DNA from: JAIESQ01 sp964495375
Lineage (GTDB): Bacteria > Planctomycetota > Planctomycetia > Pirellulales > JAEUIK01
DNA length: 64,000 nucleotides
Direction: 5' to 3'
Assembly: GCA_964495375.1 (NCBI GenBank)
Contig: CAZBWM010000007.1
Location: 76,915 to 140,914 of the forward strand
Made by a program: the position numbers and the translations under genes. This document shows, piece by piece, positions 26,774 through 36,466 of the stretch (positions are counted from its first letter, which is position 1; the number at the start of each line of letters is the position of its first letter). The notes beneath the pieces were generated by a model. The model searched no databases. It had not been told where the DNA came from and worked only from the letters and a program-made list of their open reading frames with translations.

Positions 26774-26976
26774 TCGGACGCGCAGCGAGGGAGAGTTCGC
26801 GCCGCGTTTCCAAACCTCGATGAACGCGAAGCGAATGCTCGTAATTGAAGACAACGCAATGCATGGGAATTTGCTGCTTTCCGTAGAACCACGCTCTCAC
26901 ACACCGCCACGGACCCTTGCTGCGCTGCGGGCTAGTGTGCTCAACTCGAAGTGTAACGATTCGCAAAAGGTCAACC

Positions 26977-28032
26977 GTGTCCGCACCTGCACCCAACAAC
27001 GCCGATCCGCTCGCCCGCTACTCACGGCAAACGCTTTTCCCTTACATCGGTCGCGAGGGGCAAGAGCGCCTTGCGGCCAGCCGGGCGCTCGTCGTCGGTT
27101 GCGGCGCGCTGGGGAGCGTGATCGCCAACACGTTGGCCCGCGCCGGCGTCGGGCACTTGCGGATCGTCGATCGCGACTTTCTCGAACTGCACAACCTGCA
27201 ACGTCAGGTGTTGTTCGACGAGCAAGACGTCGCCGCCGGATTGCCGAAGGCCGTTGCTGCCGCCGCCAAACTCCGCACGATCAACTCCACGATCGAGATC
27301 GAGCCAGTCGTCGCCGATCTGACGCATGAGAATGTGCTGGCGCTTGTCGATGGCGCCGACGTGATCGTCGACGGCACCGATAATTTCGAGACGCGATTCC
27401 TGCTGAACGATGCCGCCCTCAAGCGGCGTATCCCCTGGATCTATGGCGGAGCGATCGGCGCCGAGGGGCAGATGCGCGTCATCCTGCCGGGCGAAACCGC
27501 CTGCCTGCGCTGCATGATGGAAGACGCGCCACCGCCGGGAACCACGGCCACGTGCGATACGGCCGGCATCCTCGGCCCCACGATCGGCGTGGTGGCTTCG
27601 CTCGAATCGATGGAGGCAATCAAAATCCTGGCCGGCCGACGCGACGCCGTGAACCGATCGCTGGTGATGATCGATCTCTGGTCGAACACCACGCGGCAAA
27701 TCAAGCTCGACGCCCTGCGCGAAGGGGGCGGGTGCGCTACTTGCCGTGGAGAAGAATACCTCTGGCTCTCCGGCGAGCGCGGTGGGCAGCCCGTGGTGCT
27801 CTGCGGGCGCAACGCCGTGCAGATCAGCCCCCCGTCGGGCGAACGCATCTCGCTCGATACGCTGGCCGAGCGATTGTCGGCGGCCGGTCGCGTCACGCGC
27901 AACAGCTACCTGCTGCGCTTGCATGTGGATAACTATGTGCTGACGGTCTTCGCCGACGGTCGGGCAATCATCTCGGGGACCGACGACCCGGCCGCCGCCA
28001 AAACGCTTTATTCCCGCTACATCGGGGCGTAG
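26977..28032 (+). CDS. ThiF/MoeB-type E1-like adenylyltransferase
   Basis: A 351-residue enzyme that adenylates the C-terminal glycine of a ubiquitin-like sulfur carrier (ThiS or MoaD type). Motifs: VVGCGALGSVIANTLARAGVG near residue 30, RDFLELHNLQRQVLF, DGTDNFETRFLLND, and catalytic-cysteine loop TATCDTAGILGPTIGVVASL. Two CxxC pairs (CLRC and CATC) form the structural zinc site. The C-terminal 80 residues carry no complete rhodanese domain but retain a ubiquitin-like region (ISLDTLAERLSAAGRV). GTG 26977 has AAAGG 6 nt upstream and starts just before the conserved LARYSRQTLFPYIG. A MoaD/ThiS-family carrier (51305) and sulfur-transfer genes (30851, 31344) are elsewhere in the window. It is convergent with the TPR gene with only 3 bp between stops. 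Confidence 0.88.
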   Translation: MSAPAPNNADPLARYSRQTLFPYIGREGQERLAASRALVVGCGALGSVIANTLARAGVGHLRIVDRDFLELHNLQRQVLFDEQDVAAGLPKAVAAAAKLRTINSTIEIEPVVADLTHENVLALVDGADVIVDGTDNFETRFLLNDAALKRRIPWIYGGAIGAEGQMRVILPGETACLRCMMEDAPPPGTTATCDTAGILGPTIGVVASLESMEAIKILAGRRDAVNRSLVMIDLWSNTTRQIKLDALREGGGCATCRGEEYLWLSGERGGQPVVLCGRNAVQISPPSGERISLDTLAERLSAAGRVTRNSYLLRLHVDNYVLTVFADGRAIISGTDDPAAAKTLYSRYIGA

Positions 28033-28035
28033 GAA

Positions 28036-29037
28036 TCACTCTACTGGCCGAGTTGCCGCGCGGCGTATTCGCCTCCTTGCGAAGTACCGTCCGAGTGCAA
28101 TGGCGGCACAAATCCCTACACATGTCAGCGTGAGAACCACGATTGCCTTCTTGGCGATCCCGACGCTTGGATCAGGGGCCGGCCGCAAGCTCAGCGGATT
28201 GGCCTTCACAATTTCGCGGGCTCGCTCTAAGCGCTTCTCAACGACTTCACGATGCGTCGGCTGGTACTCAAGCGCCAACTCGTAGATCGGAATGGCCATC
28301 TCGAACGATTGATTCAACGCCCGCAGACAGGCCAAATCGGCGAGCAAATCGGCAACGACAGCATTGGGTGGCGGGATGAGGCTGATGCGCTCGTGCAATT
28401 GATATTCCACTCCGGATTCCACGTCCTGCCAATCCAAGTCCTGGCTGGAATTGCCCTTCACGCCTGTCGTGGGAAACACTGGCACATCGTCATCGCCGAA
28501 GTCGAGCCCCAGAATCGAATGCGATTCGAGCCACGTGGGATCGCTCCGCAGCGCGATTTCGGCCTCCAGAATCTTCACGTGCAGCCATTCGCTGCCGCGA
28601 TGGGCGTCGGGATTTCGCTCGATGCCAATCTTGATCCAGTCGAGCGCGCGGTTCAGCTCGCCACTCAGCTCGTAGGCAGTTCCCAAGTTCACCGACGTGA
28701 CGTATACGTTGGGCCGCTCAGCTTCAATCGCCTGCAAAATCTCGATCGCCTTTGCGGACTCGCCCAAACTCATCAGCACCACGGCGTAGTCATTCCGCTC
28801 CTTGTAGTCAGCGATCTCCGGCTGTCGTTCGAACTTGGCCCTAAGTAGTTGCAGATGCACGGCACGTTGTTCTCGATCGCGACTGGCTTGCACTAAGTAG
28901 GATTCGTCGCCCGGATTGTCGAGGACTACGGATTGTCCGTAGATATCCGTGTGGTAAGTCCACAGGCAGGCAATCGCGATGCTTGGGATTAGCAAGGTCG
29001 CCAACGATATGGCTACCAGAAGGTAAACTCGCCGCAT
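28036..29037 (-). CDS. Exported TPR protein with C-terminal membrane anchor
   Basis: A 333-residue protein with an N-terminal hydrophobic export segment (YLLVAISLATLLIPSIAIA) and a C-terminal membrane helix (AIVVLTLTCVGICAAIALG) followed by an Arg-rich cytosolic tail (YFARRRIRRAATR). Between them lie two or three tetratricopeptide-like repeats: YAVVLMSLGESAKAIEILQAIEAERP, VNLGTAYELSGELNRALDWIKIGIERNP, and near the end LACLRALNQSFEMAIPIYELALEYQP. It is probably a periplasmic scaffold tethered to the inner membrane. Function unknown. Confidence 0.78.
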   Translation of the reverse strand: MRRVYLLVAISLATLLIPSIAIACLWTYHTDIYGQSVVLDNPGDESYLVQASRDREQRAVHLQLLRAKFERQPEIADYKERNDYAVVLMSLGESAKAIEILQAIEAERPNVYVTSVNLGTAYELSGELNRALDWIKIGIERNPDAHRGSEWLHVKILEAEIALRSDPTWLESHSILGLDFGDDDVPVFPTTGVKGNSSQDLDWQDVESGVEYQLHERISLIPPPNAVVADLLADLACLRALNQSFEMAIPIYELALEYQPTHREVVEKRLERAREIVKANPLSLRPAPDPSVGIAKKAIVVLTLTCVGICAAIALGRYFARRRIRRAATRPVE

Positions 29038-29143
29038 CGAATTACCCTACTTTCTGATGCGTCGAGACATAGTGAACTCACCAAATCGGCCTCGAACTAT
29101 TCTCGCGTGAATTACATCGCCGGGCAAACACGCGGAAAGTCGG

Positions 29144-30664
29144 TCAGACCGAGGCCACGCCCACATGTATTGCCGTGGCCGCTTCCATGATCCGCGCTTC
29201 GGTCGCTTCGGCTCGCGAAAACTCTCCCGTCAACCGCCCTTCGCAGAGCACCAGAATACGGTCGCACAACGTCAACAGTTCAGGCAGCTCACTCGACGTG
29301 ACAATGATGCCCAGTCCTTCGCGAGACAGTTCGTCGATCAGCCGATACAGCTCGGCCTTCGCCCCTACGTCAATCCCGCGCGTCGGGTCGTCGAGCAACA
29401 GCACCTGCGGACGCGTGAGCAGCCAGCGGCCGATGATCGCCTTCTGCTGATTGCCGCCGCTGAGGCTCGTGATCGGTGCTTCGACACCGGCCGTTTTGAT
29501 TGACAGCCGCCGCGCGGTGTCGACCGCCACGTCATGCTCGCGCGACAGGCTCACCAGCCCACCGCGGCGCACGTCCTGCAAAGTGCAGAGCGTGGTATTG
29601 CCGCCGACCGACAGATTAGCAAACAGCCCGAGCCGCTTGCGGTCTTCGGTCACCAAGGCCAAACCCGCCTGCTTCGCTTCGTCGGGATGGGCGAACCGCA
29701 CGACCTGTCCGTTCAAGCGGATCGTCCCTTGATGGGGCTCGGTCGCGGCTCCAAACAAACACTCGAGCAACTCCGTGCGTCCCGCCCCCATCAGGCCGGC
29801 GATCCCCAGCACCTCGCCACCCGCCAGTTGGAACGAAACCTCCTCGAGCCGCCAACGCCGGGCGTGGCCAGGCCAAGGGAGCGACAACCGCTCGACCGCC
29901 AGCACGGTGTCACCCGGCGCGGGCCGCGCCACCAAATGCGTGGCCTCGATCTCGCGTCCGACCATCAGGTGCGTCACCTCGCGTGGGCTCGTCGCACTCC
30001 GATCGAGCGTTTTGACAAACCTCCCATCGCGCAGCACCGTGATGCGATCGGCCAGGCGGAACACCTCGTTCATCTTGTGTGAGATATAGAGAATCGTCAC
30101 GCCGCGGCGTCGCAGCTCGGCGATCACGCGATCGAGCCGGGCGACCTCGGCTTCGGTCAGCGCGCTCGTCGGCTCGTCCATGATCAAGATATCGCTGGCA
30201 ATCGACAGCGCTTTGGCAATCTCGACAAGCTGTTGATCGCCCACGCGCAGCGAACTGACCAGGGCATCGGGCCGGATCGGGCATTCGAGCTGCGCGAGCA
30301 ACTCGCCGGCCGCCCGCTGCATTCCCCGTTCGTCGAGCAAGCCCCAGGCGTTGCGGCGTTCGCGTCCCAGAAAAATGTTGGCCGCTGCCGACAGCGTGGC
30401 AACCAGGTTCAGCTCTTGGTGAATGATGCTCACGCCGGCCGCCTCGGCATCGCGCGGGCTGCTGAAACGGCACACGTGCCCACCGATCAGCAACTCACCG
30501 TCGAAATCCCCCAGCACGCCGGCCAGGATCTTCATCAGCGTGCTCTTGCCGGCCCCATTCTCGCCGACAATGGCGTGCAACTCCCCGCGCCCAATCTCGA
30601 GCGACACATCGTCGAGCGCCGTAACACCGGCGTAGCGCTTCGTGATATGGCGGATCGAGATCAT
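29144..30664 (-). CDS. Sugar ABC transporter ATPase with two nucleotide-binding domains (RbsA/MglA/XylG type)
   Basis: A 506-residue protein with tandem ABC domains. The first has Walker A VGENGAGKST, signature-like SSLRVGDQQLVEIAKAL and Walker B DILIMDEPTSAL; the second has the degenerate P-loop GIAGLMGAGRTELLE, signature LSGGNQQKAIIGRW and LLLDDPTRGIDVGAK. This asymmetry is typical of carbohydrate uptake transporters of the CUT2 family. CUT2 operons normally encode a permease and a periplasmic binding protein beside the ATPase; none is adjacent here, so it is an orphan. ATG 30664 lacks a Shine-Dalgarno sequence and is preceded at 7 nt by a hairpin repeat, but MISIRHITKRYAGVTALDDV is the expected N-terminus. 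The frame upstream of it is open to 30814 but reads through repeat DNA. Confidence 0.9.
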   Translation of the reverse strand: MISIRHITKRYAGVTALDDVSLEIGRGELHAIVGENGAGKSTLMKILAGVLGDFDGELLIGGHVCRFSSPRDAEAAGVSIIHQELNLVATLSAAANIFLGRERRNAWGLLDERGMQRAAGELLAQLECPIRPDALVSSLRVGDQQLVEIAKALSIASDILIMDEPTSALTEAEVARLDRVIAELRRRGVTILYISHKMNEVFRLADRITVLRDGRFVKTLDRSATSPREVTHLMVGREIEATHLVARPAPGDTVLAVERLSLPWPGHARRWRLEEVSFQLAGGEVLGIAGLMGAGRTELLECLFGAATEPHQGTIRLNGQVVRFAHPDEAKQAGLALVTEDRKRLGLFANLSVGGNTTLCTLQDVRRGGLVSLSREHDVAVDTARRLSIKTAGVEAPITSLSGGNQQKAIIGRWLLTRPQVLLLDDPTRGIDVGAKAELYRLIDELSREGLGIIVTSSELPELLTLCDRILVLCEGRLTGEFSRAEATEARIMEAATAIHVGVASV

Positions 30665-30670
30665 GCGTAC

Positions 30671-30697
30671 GGGTGGCCCAGCCGCTTGCCGGCTGGG
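30671..30697. repeat. Hairpin repeat copy C, directly upstream of the ABC ATPase start
   Basis: Perfect 8-bp stem CCCAGCCG (30677-30684) with CGGCTGGG (30690-30697) around the same CTTGC loop as copies A and B, preceded by GGGTGG. On the mRNA of the ABC ATPase it ends 12 nt before the start codon, in the place of a ribosome binding site. Confidence 0.65.
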
Positions 30698-30766
30698 TCG
30701 CAAAGCGACAAGAAACCCTCTTGAATTAACGCGGCTGAAGTGGGCAGCGCGGCATGAGCAGATTCT

Positions 30767-30805
30767 TGTGGCTGCGCCACCCGGCTGCAAGCAGCCGGGC
30801 CACCC
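30767..30805. repeat. Hairpin repeat copy D
   Basis: Nine-bp stem CCCGGCTGC / GCAGCCGGG (30780-30788, 30791-30799) with flanking GTGGC and GCCACC, related in sequence to copy C but with an inverted loop core (GCAAGC). It lies between the stop of the SufE gene and the start of the ABC ATPase. Confidence 0.55.
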
Positions 30806-30850
30806 TCGCACCACCGTTCACTTAGTCCCTCACGCCTGTCGTCTCAAGCG

Positions 30851-31294
30851 TCAAGCCTCGGCAGCAGCCATCGCCCGCTTGCGAATGTAGTGCAGCACCG
30901 CGTGCAGCCCGCGCATTCGCATCATCCCCAAGACGTCGACGAGCCCCAGCCGCTGCAGCAAGTCCTCGCGCACGGCGGCGACCTCGGCGGGCGAAGCGCC
31001 CGACAGCGCATCGATCAACAGCGCGACGAATCCCTTGACCGTGGGGGACTCGGGCGCAACGTCGCCAAAGATCGCCACGCGCCCGTCGCGCACCTCGACC
31101 CACAGAAACACCGGTGTCTGACACTCGTGCACGCGATGGGCGTCGGCGTCGCGCTTCGCTTCCAGCTCGGCCGGTAGCGGCGCCATACGATCAGAGAAAT
31201 CCAACAGCGCCTCGAGCCGTTCGCGCGGTTCGAAGTCCTGGAACTCCTCGACGATCTCAGTCAGCCGTGCTGGTTCGGCGGTGAGGTCGCTCAT
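30851..31294 (-). CDS. sufE: SufE-family sulfur acceptor protein
   Basis: A 147-residue protein that accepts persulfide sulfur from a cysteine desulfurase and passes it on for Fe-S cluster assembly or other sulfur transfer. Family features: LTEIVEEFQDFEPRERLEALLDF at the start, the active-site loop VHECQTPVFLWVE with the sulfur-carrying Cys, TVKGFVALLIDALSGASPAEV and the C-terminal LGLVDVLGMMRMRGLHAVLHYI. Length is as usual for SufE. It lies 49 bp downstream of the rhodanese gene on the same strand, which points to a sulfur-mobilising pair. No sufS or sufBCD genes are in the window. Confidence 0.92.
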   Translation of the reverse strand: MSDLTAEPARLTEIVEEFQDFEPRERLEALLDFSDRMAPLPAELEAKRDADAHRVHECQTPVFLWVEVRDGRVAIFGDVAPESPTVKGFVALLIDALSGASPAEVAAVREDLLQRLGLVDVLGMMRMRGLHAVLHYIRKRAMAAAEA

Positions 31295-31343
31295 GTAGTA
31301 GCCTCAACCGCACGAGTAATCATGATTCTACTCACGCCCCGGC

Positions 31344-32216
31344 TCACGCTTCCGCTCCCGCCGGCATGCCCTTCTCGATCGGCACGCCGACCAGGTTACC
31401 CCACTCGGTCCAACTGCCGTCGTAATTCTTCACATTTGGATAGCCCAACAGGTACTGCAGCACGAACCAGGTGTGACTCGATCGCTCGCCGATTCGGCAG
31501 TAGGCGATGATCCGCCCGCGCCGCGTCAACTTGTTCTCCTTGGCATACAGCTTTTCGAGGTCGCGCGCGCTCTTGAAGGTACCGTCGTCGTTGACGGCCT
31601 TCGACCAGGGAATACTGACAGCGCCAGGAATGTGCCCACCGCGCAGCGCCCCTTCCTGCGGATAGTCGGCCATGTGCAGCTTGGCGCCGGTGTATTCGTC
31701 CGTCGAGCGCACGTCGACCAGCGGGCGGCCGGCCTTCTGATGCTTGAGCACCTCGTCGCGGAAGGCACGAATCGCCGGATCGGGATCTTTGGCCACGTAA
31801 GCGGTCGGCGCGTACTTCGGCTCCGCGTCGCGCACCAACGGGCGCCCCTGGGCTTCCCACAGCTTGCGACCGCCGTTCATCACTCGCACATCAGCATGCC
31901 CATACAGCTTGAACACCCAGAACGCGTAGCAAGCCCACCAGTTCGTCTTGTCTCCGTAGACAACCACCGTGGTGTCGTTGGCGATCCCTTTTTCGGAGCA
32001 AAGCCGCTCGAAGCGCTCGCGGCCGAGGTAGTCGCGCACCACCGAGTCTTGCAAGTCGGTCACCCAGTCGATGCGGACCGCCTCGGGGATATGCCCGGTG
32101 TCGTAGAGCAGCAGGTCTTCGTCCGATTCAACAATGCGCACTTGAGGATCGTGGCGATGCTCTTCGACCCACTCGGTGCTTACCAGCGCCTCGGGGTGCG
32201 CGTAATCTTTGGCCAT
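31344..32216 (-). CDS. Thiosulfate/3-mercaptopyruvate sulfurtransferase-type protein (two rhodanese domains)
   Basis: A 290-residue protein with two rhodanese domains. The N-terminal domain (ALVSTEWVEEHRHDPQVRIVES to LWEAQGRPL) is the non-catalytic copy. The C-terminal domain (PLVDVRSTDEYTG to WTEWGNLVGVPIEKG) has the active-site loop IAYCRIGERSSHTW with the persulfide Cys. The frame is open to 32447, but ATG 32216 begins the conserved domain and has GGAG 11 nt upstream. It transfers sulfane sulfur from thiosulfate or mercaptopyruvate to a thiol acceptor; SufE, encoded directly downstream, is a plausible acceptor. It is divergent from the response regulator. Confidence 0.9.
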   Translation of the reverse strand: MAKDYAHPEALVSTEWVEEHRHDPQVRIVESDEDLLLYDTGHIPEAVRIDWVTDLQDSVVRDYLGRERFERLCSEKGIANDTTVVVYGDKTNWWACYAFWVFKLYGHADVRVMNGGRKLWEAQGRPLVRDAEPKYAPTAYVAKDPDPAIRAFRDEVLKHQKAGRPLVDVRSTDEYTGAKLHMADYPQEGALRGGHIPGAVSIPWSKAVNDDGTFKSARDLEKLYAKENKLTRRGRIIAYCRIGERSSHTWFVLQYLLGYPNVKNYDGSWTEWGNLVGVPIEKGMPAGAEA

Positions 32217-32573
32217 GATGAGTTCGTCTCCGTGACTGCGGTCGGCGAGGGGTTGTGATGCGTGCGGGGGGGGCGCCGGCCGGGCAACCTTACGAAAAAG
32301 AGATTCTACGATGCTGGCGTGCTTCGAGGGAGGGGCCACCTGGCGGCCACGGGAAGCGTCGGAAGGAAACCCCTGCGCTCGCGCCACACACGCATTTTGC
32401 ACGCAACTATCGTGGTTTTCGCCAGTCACCGCTCGCGAGGCTTGCAATTCCGCAAGGTTACAAGCGAATCACATTACATCTCGGTAAAACCTCGATTCCG
32501 GCCGGGCCAGTTGCGATATAAGCTGGTGCATAGGGGACGCGTAGCTTCGCACAACGTGGACGCAGGTGGTTGC

Positions 32574-33281
32574 ATGAATTCCAGCGTGCTCGAACCCCGC
32601 CAGGCTCCGGTCGCGCGCTTGTTGGTCATCGAAGATCAGAAGAAGCTGCTGCAATCGCTCGAGCGCGGCCTCACGGAGGAAGGCTACACGACGATCGCCG
32701 CCAAGGATGGCGAGACCGGCTTTCAGCACGCGATGAGCGATGGCGTCGACGCCGTGGTGCTCGACCTCATGCTCCCGGGCCGTAGCGGCCTCGAGCTCCT
32801 GAACGATTTGCGCAAAGCCGGCTTCAAAAAGCCCGTCCTAATTCTCACCGCGCGCGACGGCGTCGACGATCGCGTGCTGGCCCTCGACTCAGGCGCCGAT
32901 GACTATCTCGTGAAGCCGTTCGCCTTCGCCGAGTTGCTCGCGCGGCTGCGAGCGCTCTTGCGCCGCGATGGCAGTCGCGAGACCGTGCTGCAAGCTGGCG
33001 ATTTGAAAATGGATCTCGTGGCCGGCGAGGTGCGCCGCGGCAGCGACCTGATTGAGCTCACCAATCGTGAATTCGATCTGCTAGAGTTCCTGCTGCGCAA
33101 CAAGAACAACAACGTCACGCGCGACATGATCGCCCGGGCCGTCTGGCGAGAATCGAGCGGCGCGATGACCAACGTGATCGACGTCTACATCAATCTGCTG
33201 CGCAAGAAGGTCGAACTGACCGATCGCCAGCAGATGATCGTTACGGTGCGCGGCGTCGGCTACAGCCTGCGTGGTGCGTGA
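32574..33281 (+). CDS. OmpR/PhoB-family response regulator
   Basis: A 235-residue DNA-binding regulator. The receiver domain is complete: acidic pocket LLVIEDQKK, phospho-acceptor Asp in DAVVLDLMLPG, switch Thr in LILTARDG and Lys in YLVKPFAF. The C-terminal winged helix follows (IELTNREFDLLEFLLRNKNNNVTRDMIARAVW to TNVIDVYINLLRKKVE and MIVTVRGVGYSLRG). ATG 32574 has AGGTGG 5 nt upstream and is preferred to upstream starts. No histidine kinase is encoded next to it; the nearest, the ethylene-receptor-like hybrid kinase at 40314, has its own receiver. It is divergent from the sulfurtransferase. Confidence 0.93.
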   Translation: MNSSVLEPRQAPVARLLVIEDQKKLLQSLERGLTEEGYTTIAAKDGETGFQHAMSDGVDAVVLDLMLPGRSGLELLNDLRKAGFKKPVLILTARDGVDDRVLALDSGADDYLVKPFAFAELLARLRALLRRDGSRETVLQAGDLKMDLVAGEVRRGSDLIELTNREFDLLEFLLRNKNNNVTRDMIARAVWRESSGAMTNVIDVYINLLRKKVELTDRQQMIVTVRGVGYSLRGA

Positions 33282-33295
33282 TCGCGAGCCTGCGT

Positions 33296-33324
33296 GGCGC
33301 GGGAACGCAACACCGCCCCGCGCC
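33296..33324. terminator. Hairpin after the response regulator
   Basis: An 8-bp perfect stem, GGCGCGGG (33296-33303) with CCCGCGCC (33317-33324), lies 15 bp after the stop of the response regulator and 45 bp before the stop of the convergent epimerase. No clear T tract follows on either side, so it is a weak terminator candidate. Confidence 0.35.
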
Positions 33325-33368
33325 GCACGTTTGCCCACGCCGCACGTTTAGAGCCCCGCCCTAAGCGC

Positions 33369-34364
<996 letters not shown>

Positions 34365-34565
34365 GTGGCGGCTCCTTCCTTCAGGTGCGTTATGCAGGCG
34401 GCAGTCCGGATCATTATCAAGCACCGCCGCCCACGCGAAGTCCCTATTGTGCCGCTTCGGCAGGCAAACACAACGGTGCCCCTGCGCCGCTCGCCTTATC
34501 CGACGACACGAGCCGCGTGGCACGAGCCTATGATGTTGCCGACGAACGACTAAAATAGCGGGTCG

Positions 34566-36404
34566 ATGTCCGCTTCTGCCTATCAATTCGATGTGCTCGT
34601 TGTCGGTGCCGGCCATGCCGGAGCCGAAGCCGCCGTGGCCGCAGCGCGCCTCGGGGCGCGCACCGCTTTGCTCACCACAAGCTGCGATACCGTCGGCCAG
34701 ATGAGCTGCAATCCCGCCATCGGCGGTGTCGCCAAAGGGCAGATCGTTCGCGAAATCGACGCTCTCGGCGGCATCATGGCCCAGGTCATCGACGCCACGG
34801 GCATCCAGTTTCGCATGCTCAATCGCAGTAAGGGCCCCGCGATGCACAGCCCGCGGGCTCAGGCTGACAAGCGGGCCTACCAGCAAGAGGTCAAACGGCT
34901 GGTCGAGGAGCAGCCCGAGTTATCGCTGCGACAAGAAGTCGTCGAAGACTTGCTGGTCGAACCTTGTGAACCTGACGAGCACGGCCGCACCGCGCGCATC
35001 GTCGGCGTGCGTGTGCGGGGCGACGCCGAGTATCGTGCGAGCGCCGTCGTCCTCACCACGGGCACATTCTTGCAGGCGCTTATGCACACGGGCGAGGCGC
35101 GCACGCCCGGGGGCCGTGCCGGCGAGGGAACCACCGCGGGCATCAGTGGCGCCCTCACGCGGCTGGGTTTCGATTTGCAGCGTTTCAAAACCGGAACTCC
35201 ACCGCGTTTGAACGGACGCACCATCGACTACGACCGACTCGAACTGCAACCGGGGGACGACGACCCGCGCACTTTCTCTTTTCTGACCGAGCGCATTGAC
35301 GCGCCACAGCTCCCCTGCTGGATCACGCACACCAGCGACGCCGTTCACGATCTGATCCGCGCCAACCTGCATCGCGCACCGATGTATAGCGGGCAGATCC
35401 GTTCGAGCGGTCCGCGCTACTGTCCGTCGATCGAAGACAAGGTCGTCCGCTTCGCCGACAAAGAATCGCATCAGCTTTTTCTCGAACCCGAAGGGCGGCA
35501 GACCCGCGAGTTGTACGTCAACGGTGTTTCGACGAGCCTGCCACGCGACGTGCAAGATGCCATGCTCCGCTTGGTGCCGGGGCTCGAGCGAGCCGAGATC
35601 ATGCGCTACGGCTACGCAGTCGAGTATGATTTCGCCCCGCCGGAGCAGCTCTTCGGCACGCTCGAAACCAAGCGCGTGGCCGGGCTGTACTTCGCCGGTC
35701 AGTTGAACGGCACCACGGGTTATGAAGAAGCCGCCGCCCAAGGCCTAATGGCCGGAGCCAATGCGGCCCTGCGGCTGCGTGCCGCGCCACCGCTGGTGCT
35801 CGATCGGCACGAAGCGTACATCGGCGTGCTGATCGACGATCTGGTGACTCGTGGAGTCGACGAGCCGTATCGCATGTTCACCAGCCGGGCCGAATACCGG
35901 CTGCTGCTGCGGCACGATAACGCCGATCGCCGCTTGACGCCGATTGCGCACGAGCGGGGATTGATCGATGCGTCACGCTGGGAGCGCTTCAGCGACAAGG
36001 CCACCGAGATCGAGCGCGTCGGCGGGCTGTTGGCCACGCGCCGCCACGAACAAGTGCCGCTGGAACGCATTCTGCGCCGGCCCGAGACCCAATGGAGCGA
36101 AATCGTCGCGCTGTCGCCCGACCTGGCCAGCGTGCCGGCCGATGTCGCCGAACAAGTTACCAACGACTGCAAATACTCCGGCTACATCGCGCGGCAAGCG
36201 GCCGACGTCGCGCGCCACGAACGTTTGGCCGAACGTCGCATTCCCGACGGATTCAATTTCGCCGGCATTGGCCAGCTTCGCGCCGAAGCTCGCGAGAAAC
36301 TTACGCGTATCCGCCCGCGCAGCGTCGCGCAAGCGGGCCGCATCAGCGGGATCACTCCAGCCGATTTGGCGCTGTTGATGGTGTTCTTGGACGGCCGCGG
36401 CTGA
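34566..36404 (+). CDS. mnmG: tRNA uridine-5-carboxymethylaminomethyl(34) synthesis enzyme MnmG (GidA)
   Basis: A 612-residue FAD enzyme that, with MnmE, modifies U34 in the anticodon of several tRNAs. The FAD motif VVGAGHAGAEAAVAAARLGA is at residues 12-31, followed by the hallmark SCNPAIGGVAKGQIVREIDALGG and the GTPPR loop with neighbouring RFKTG. RSSGPRYCPSIEDKVVRFADKESHQLFLEPEG and YGYAVEYDF are signature stretches, and the second FAD motif LYFAGQLNGTTGYEEAAAQG is present. The C-terminal helical domain ends with EAREKLTRIRPRSVAQAGRISGITPADLALLMVFL. Length is normal. mnmE and rsmG, which often neighbour mnmG, are not here. Confidence 0.97.
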   Translation: MSASAYQFDVLVVGAGHAGAEAAVAAARLGARTALLTTSCDTVGQMSCNPAIGGVAKGQIVREIDALGGIMAQVIDATGIQFRMLNRSKGPAMHSPRAQADKRAYQQEVKRLVEEQPELSLRQEVVEDLLVEPCEPDEHGRTARIVGVRVRGDAEYRASAVVLTTGTFLQALMHTGEARTPGGRAGEGTTAGISGALTRLGFDLQRFKTGTPPRLNGRTIDYDRLELQPGDDDPRTFSFLTERIDAPQLPCWITHTSDAVHDLIRANLHRAPMYSGQIRSSGPRYCPSIEDKVVRFADKESHQLFLEPEGRQTRELYVNGVSTSLPRDVQDAMLRLVPGLERAEIMRYGYAVEYDFAPPEQLFGTLETKRVAGLYFAGQLNGTTGYEEAAAQGLMAGANAALRLRAAPPLVLDRHEAYIGVLIDDLVTRGVDEPYRMFTSRAEYRLLLRHDNADRRLTPIAHERGLIDASRWERFSDKATEIERVGGLLATRRHEQVPLERILRRPETQWSEIVALSPDLASVPADVAEQVTNDCKYSGYIARQAADVARHERLAERRIPDGFNFAGIGQLRAEAREKLTRIRPRSVAQAGRISGITPADLALLMVFLDGRG

Positions 36405-36466
36405 GCACTGGGCGCGCCTCGCCCGCGAGCATGCGTTTTTCTAAACTCGTGCCGTGCCAGACCGCG

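Noticed and set aside
26820..27329. 169-residue plus-strand frame starting MNAKRMLVIEDN, which looks at first like a response-regulator start
   Set aside because: The likeness ends after a few residues, and the frame overlaps the well-supported ThiF-type gene in a different frame.
34551..34556. TAAAAT as a -10 box directly before mnmG
   Set aside because: No -35 at the proper distance, and the transcript would begin almost at the start codon.
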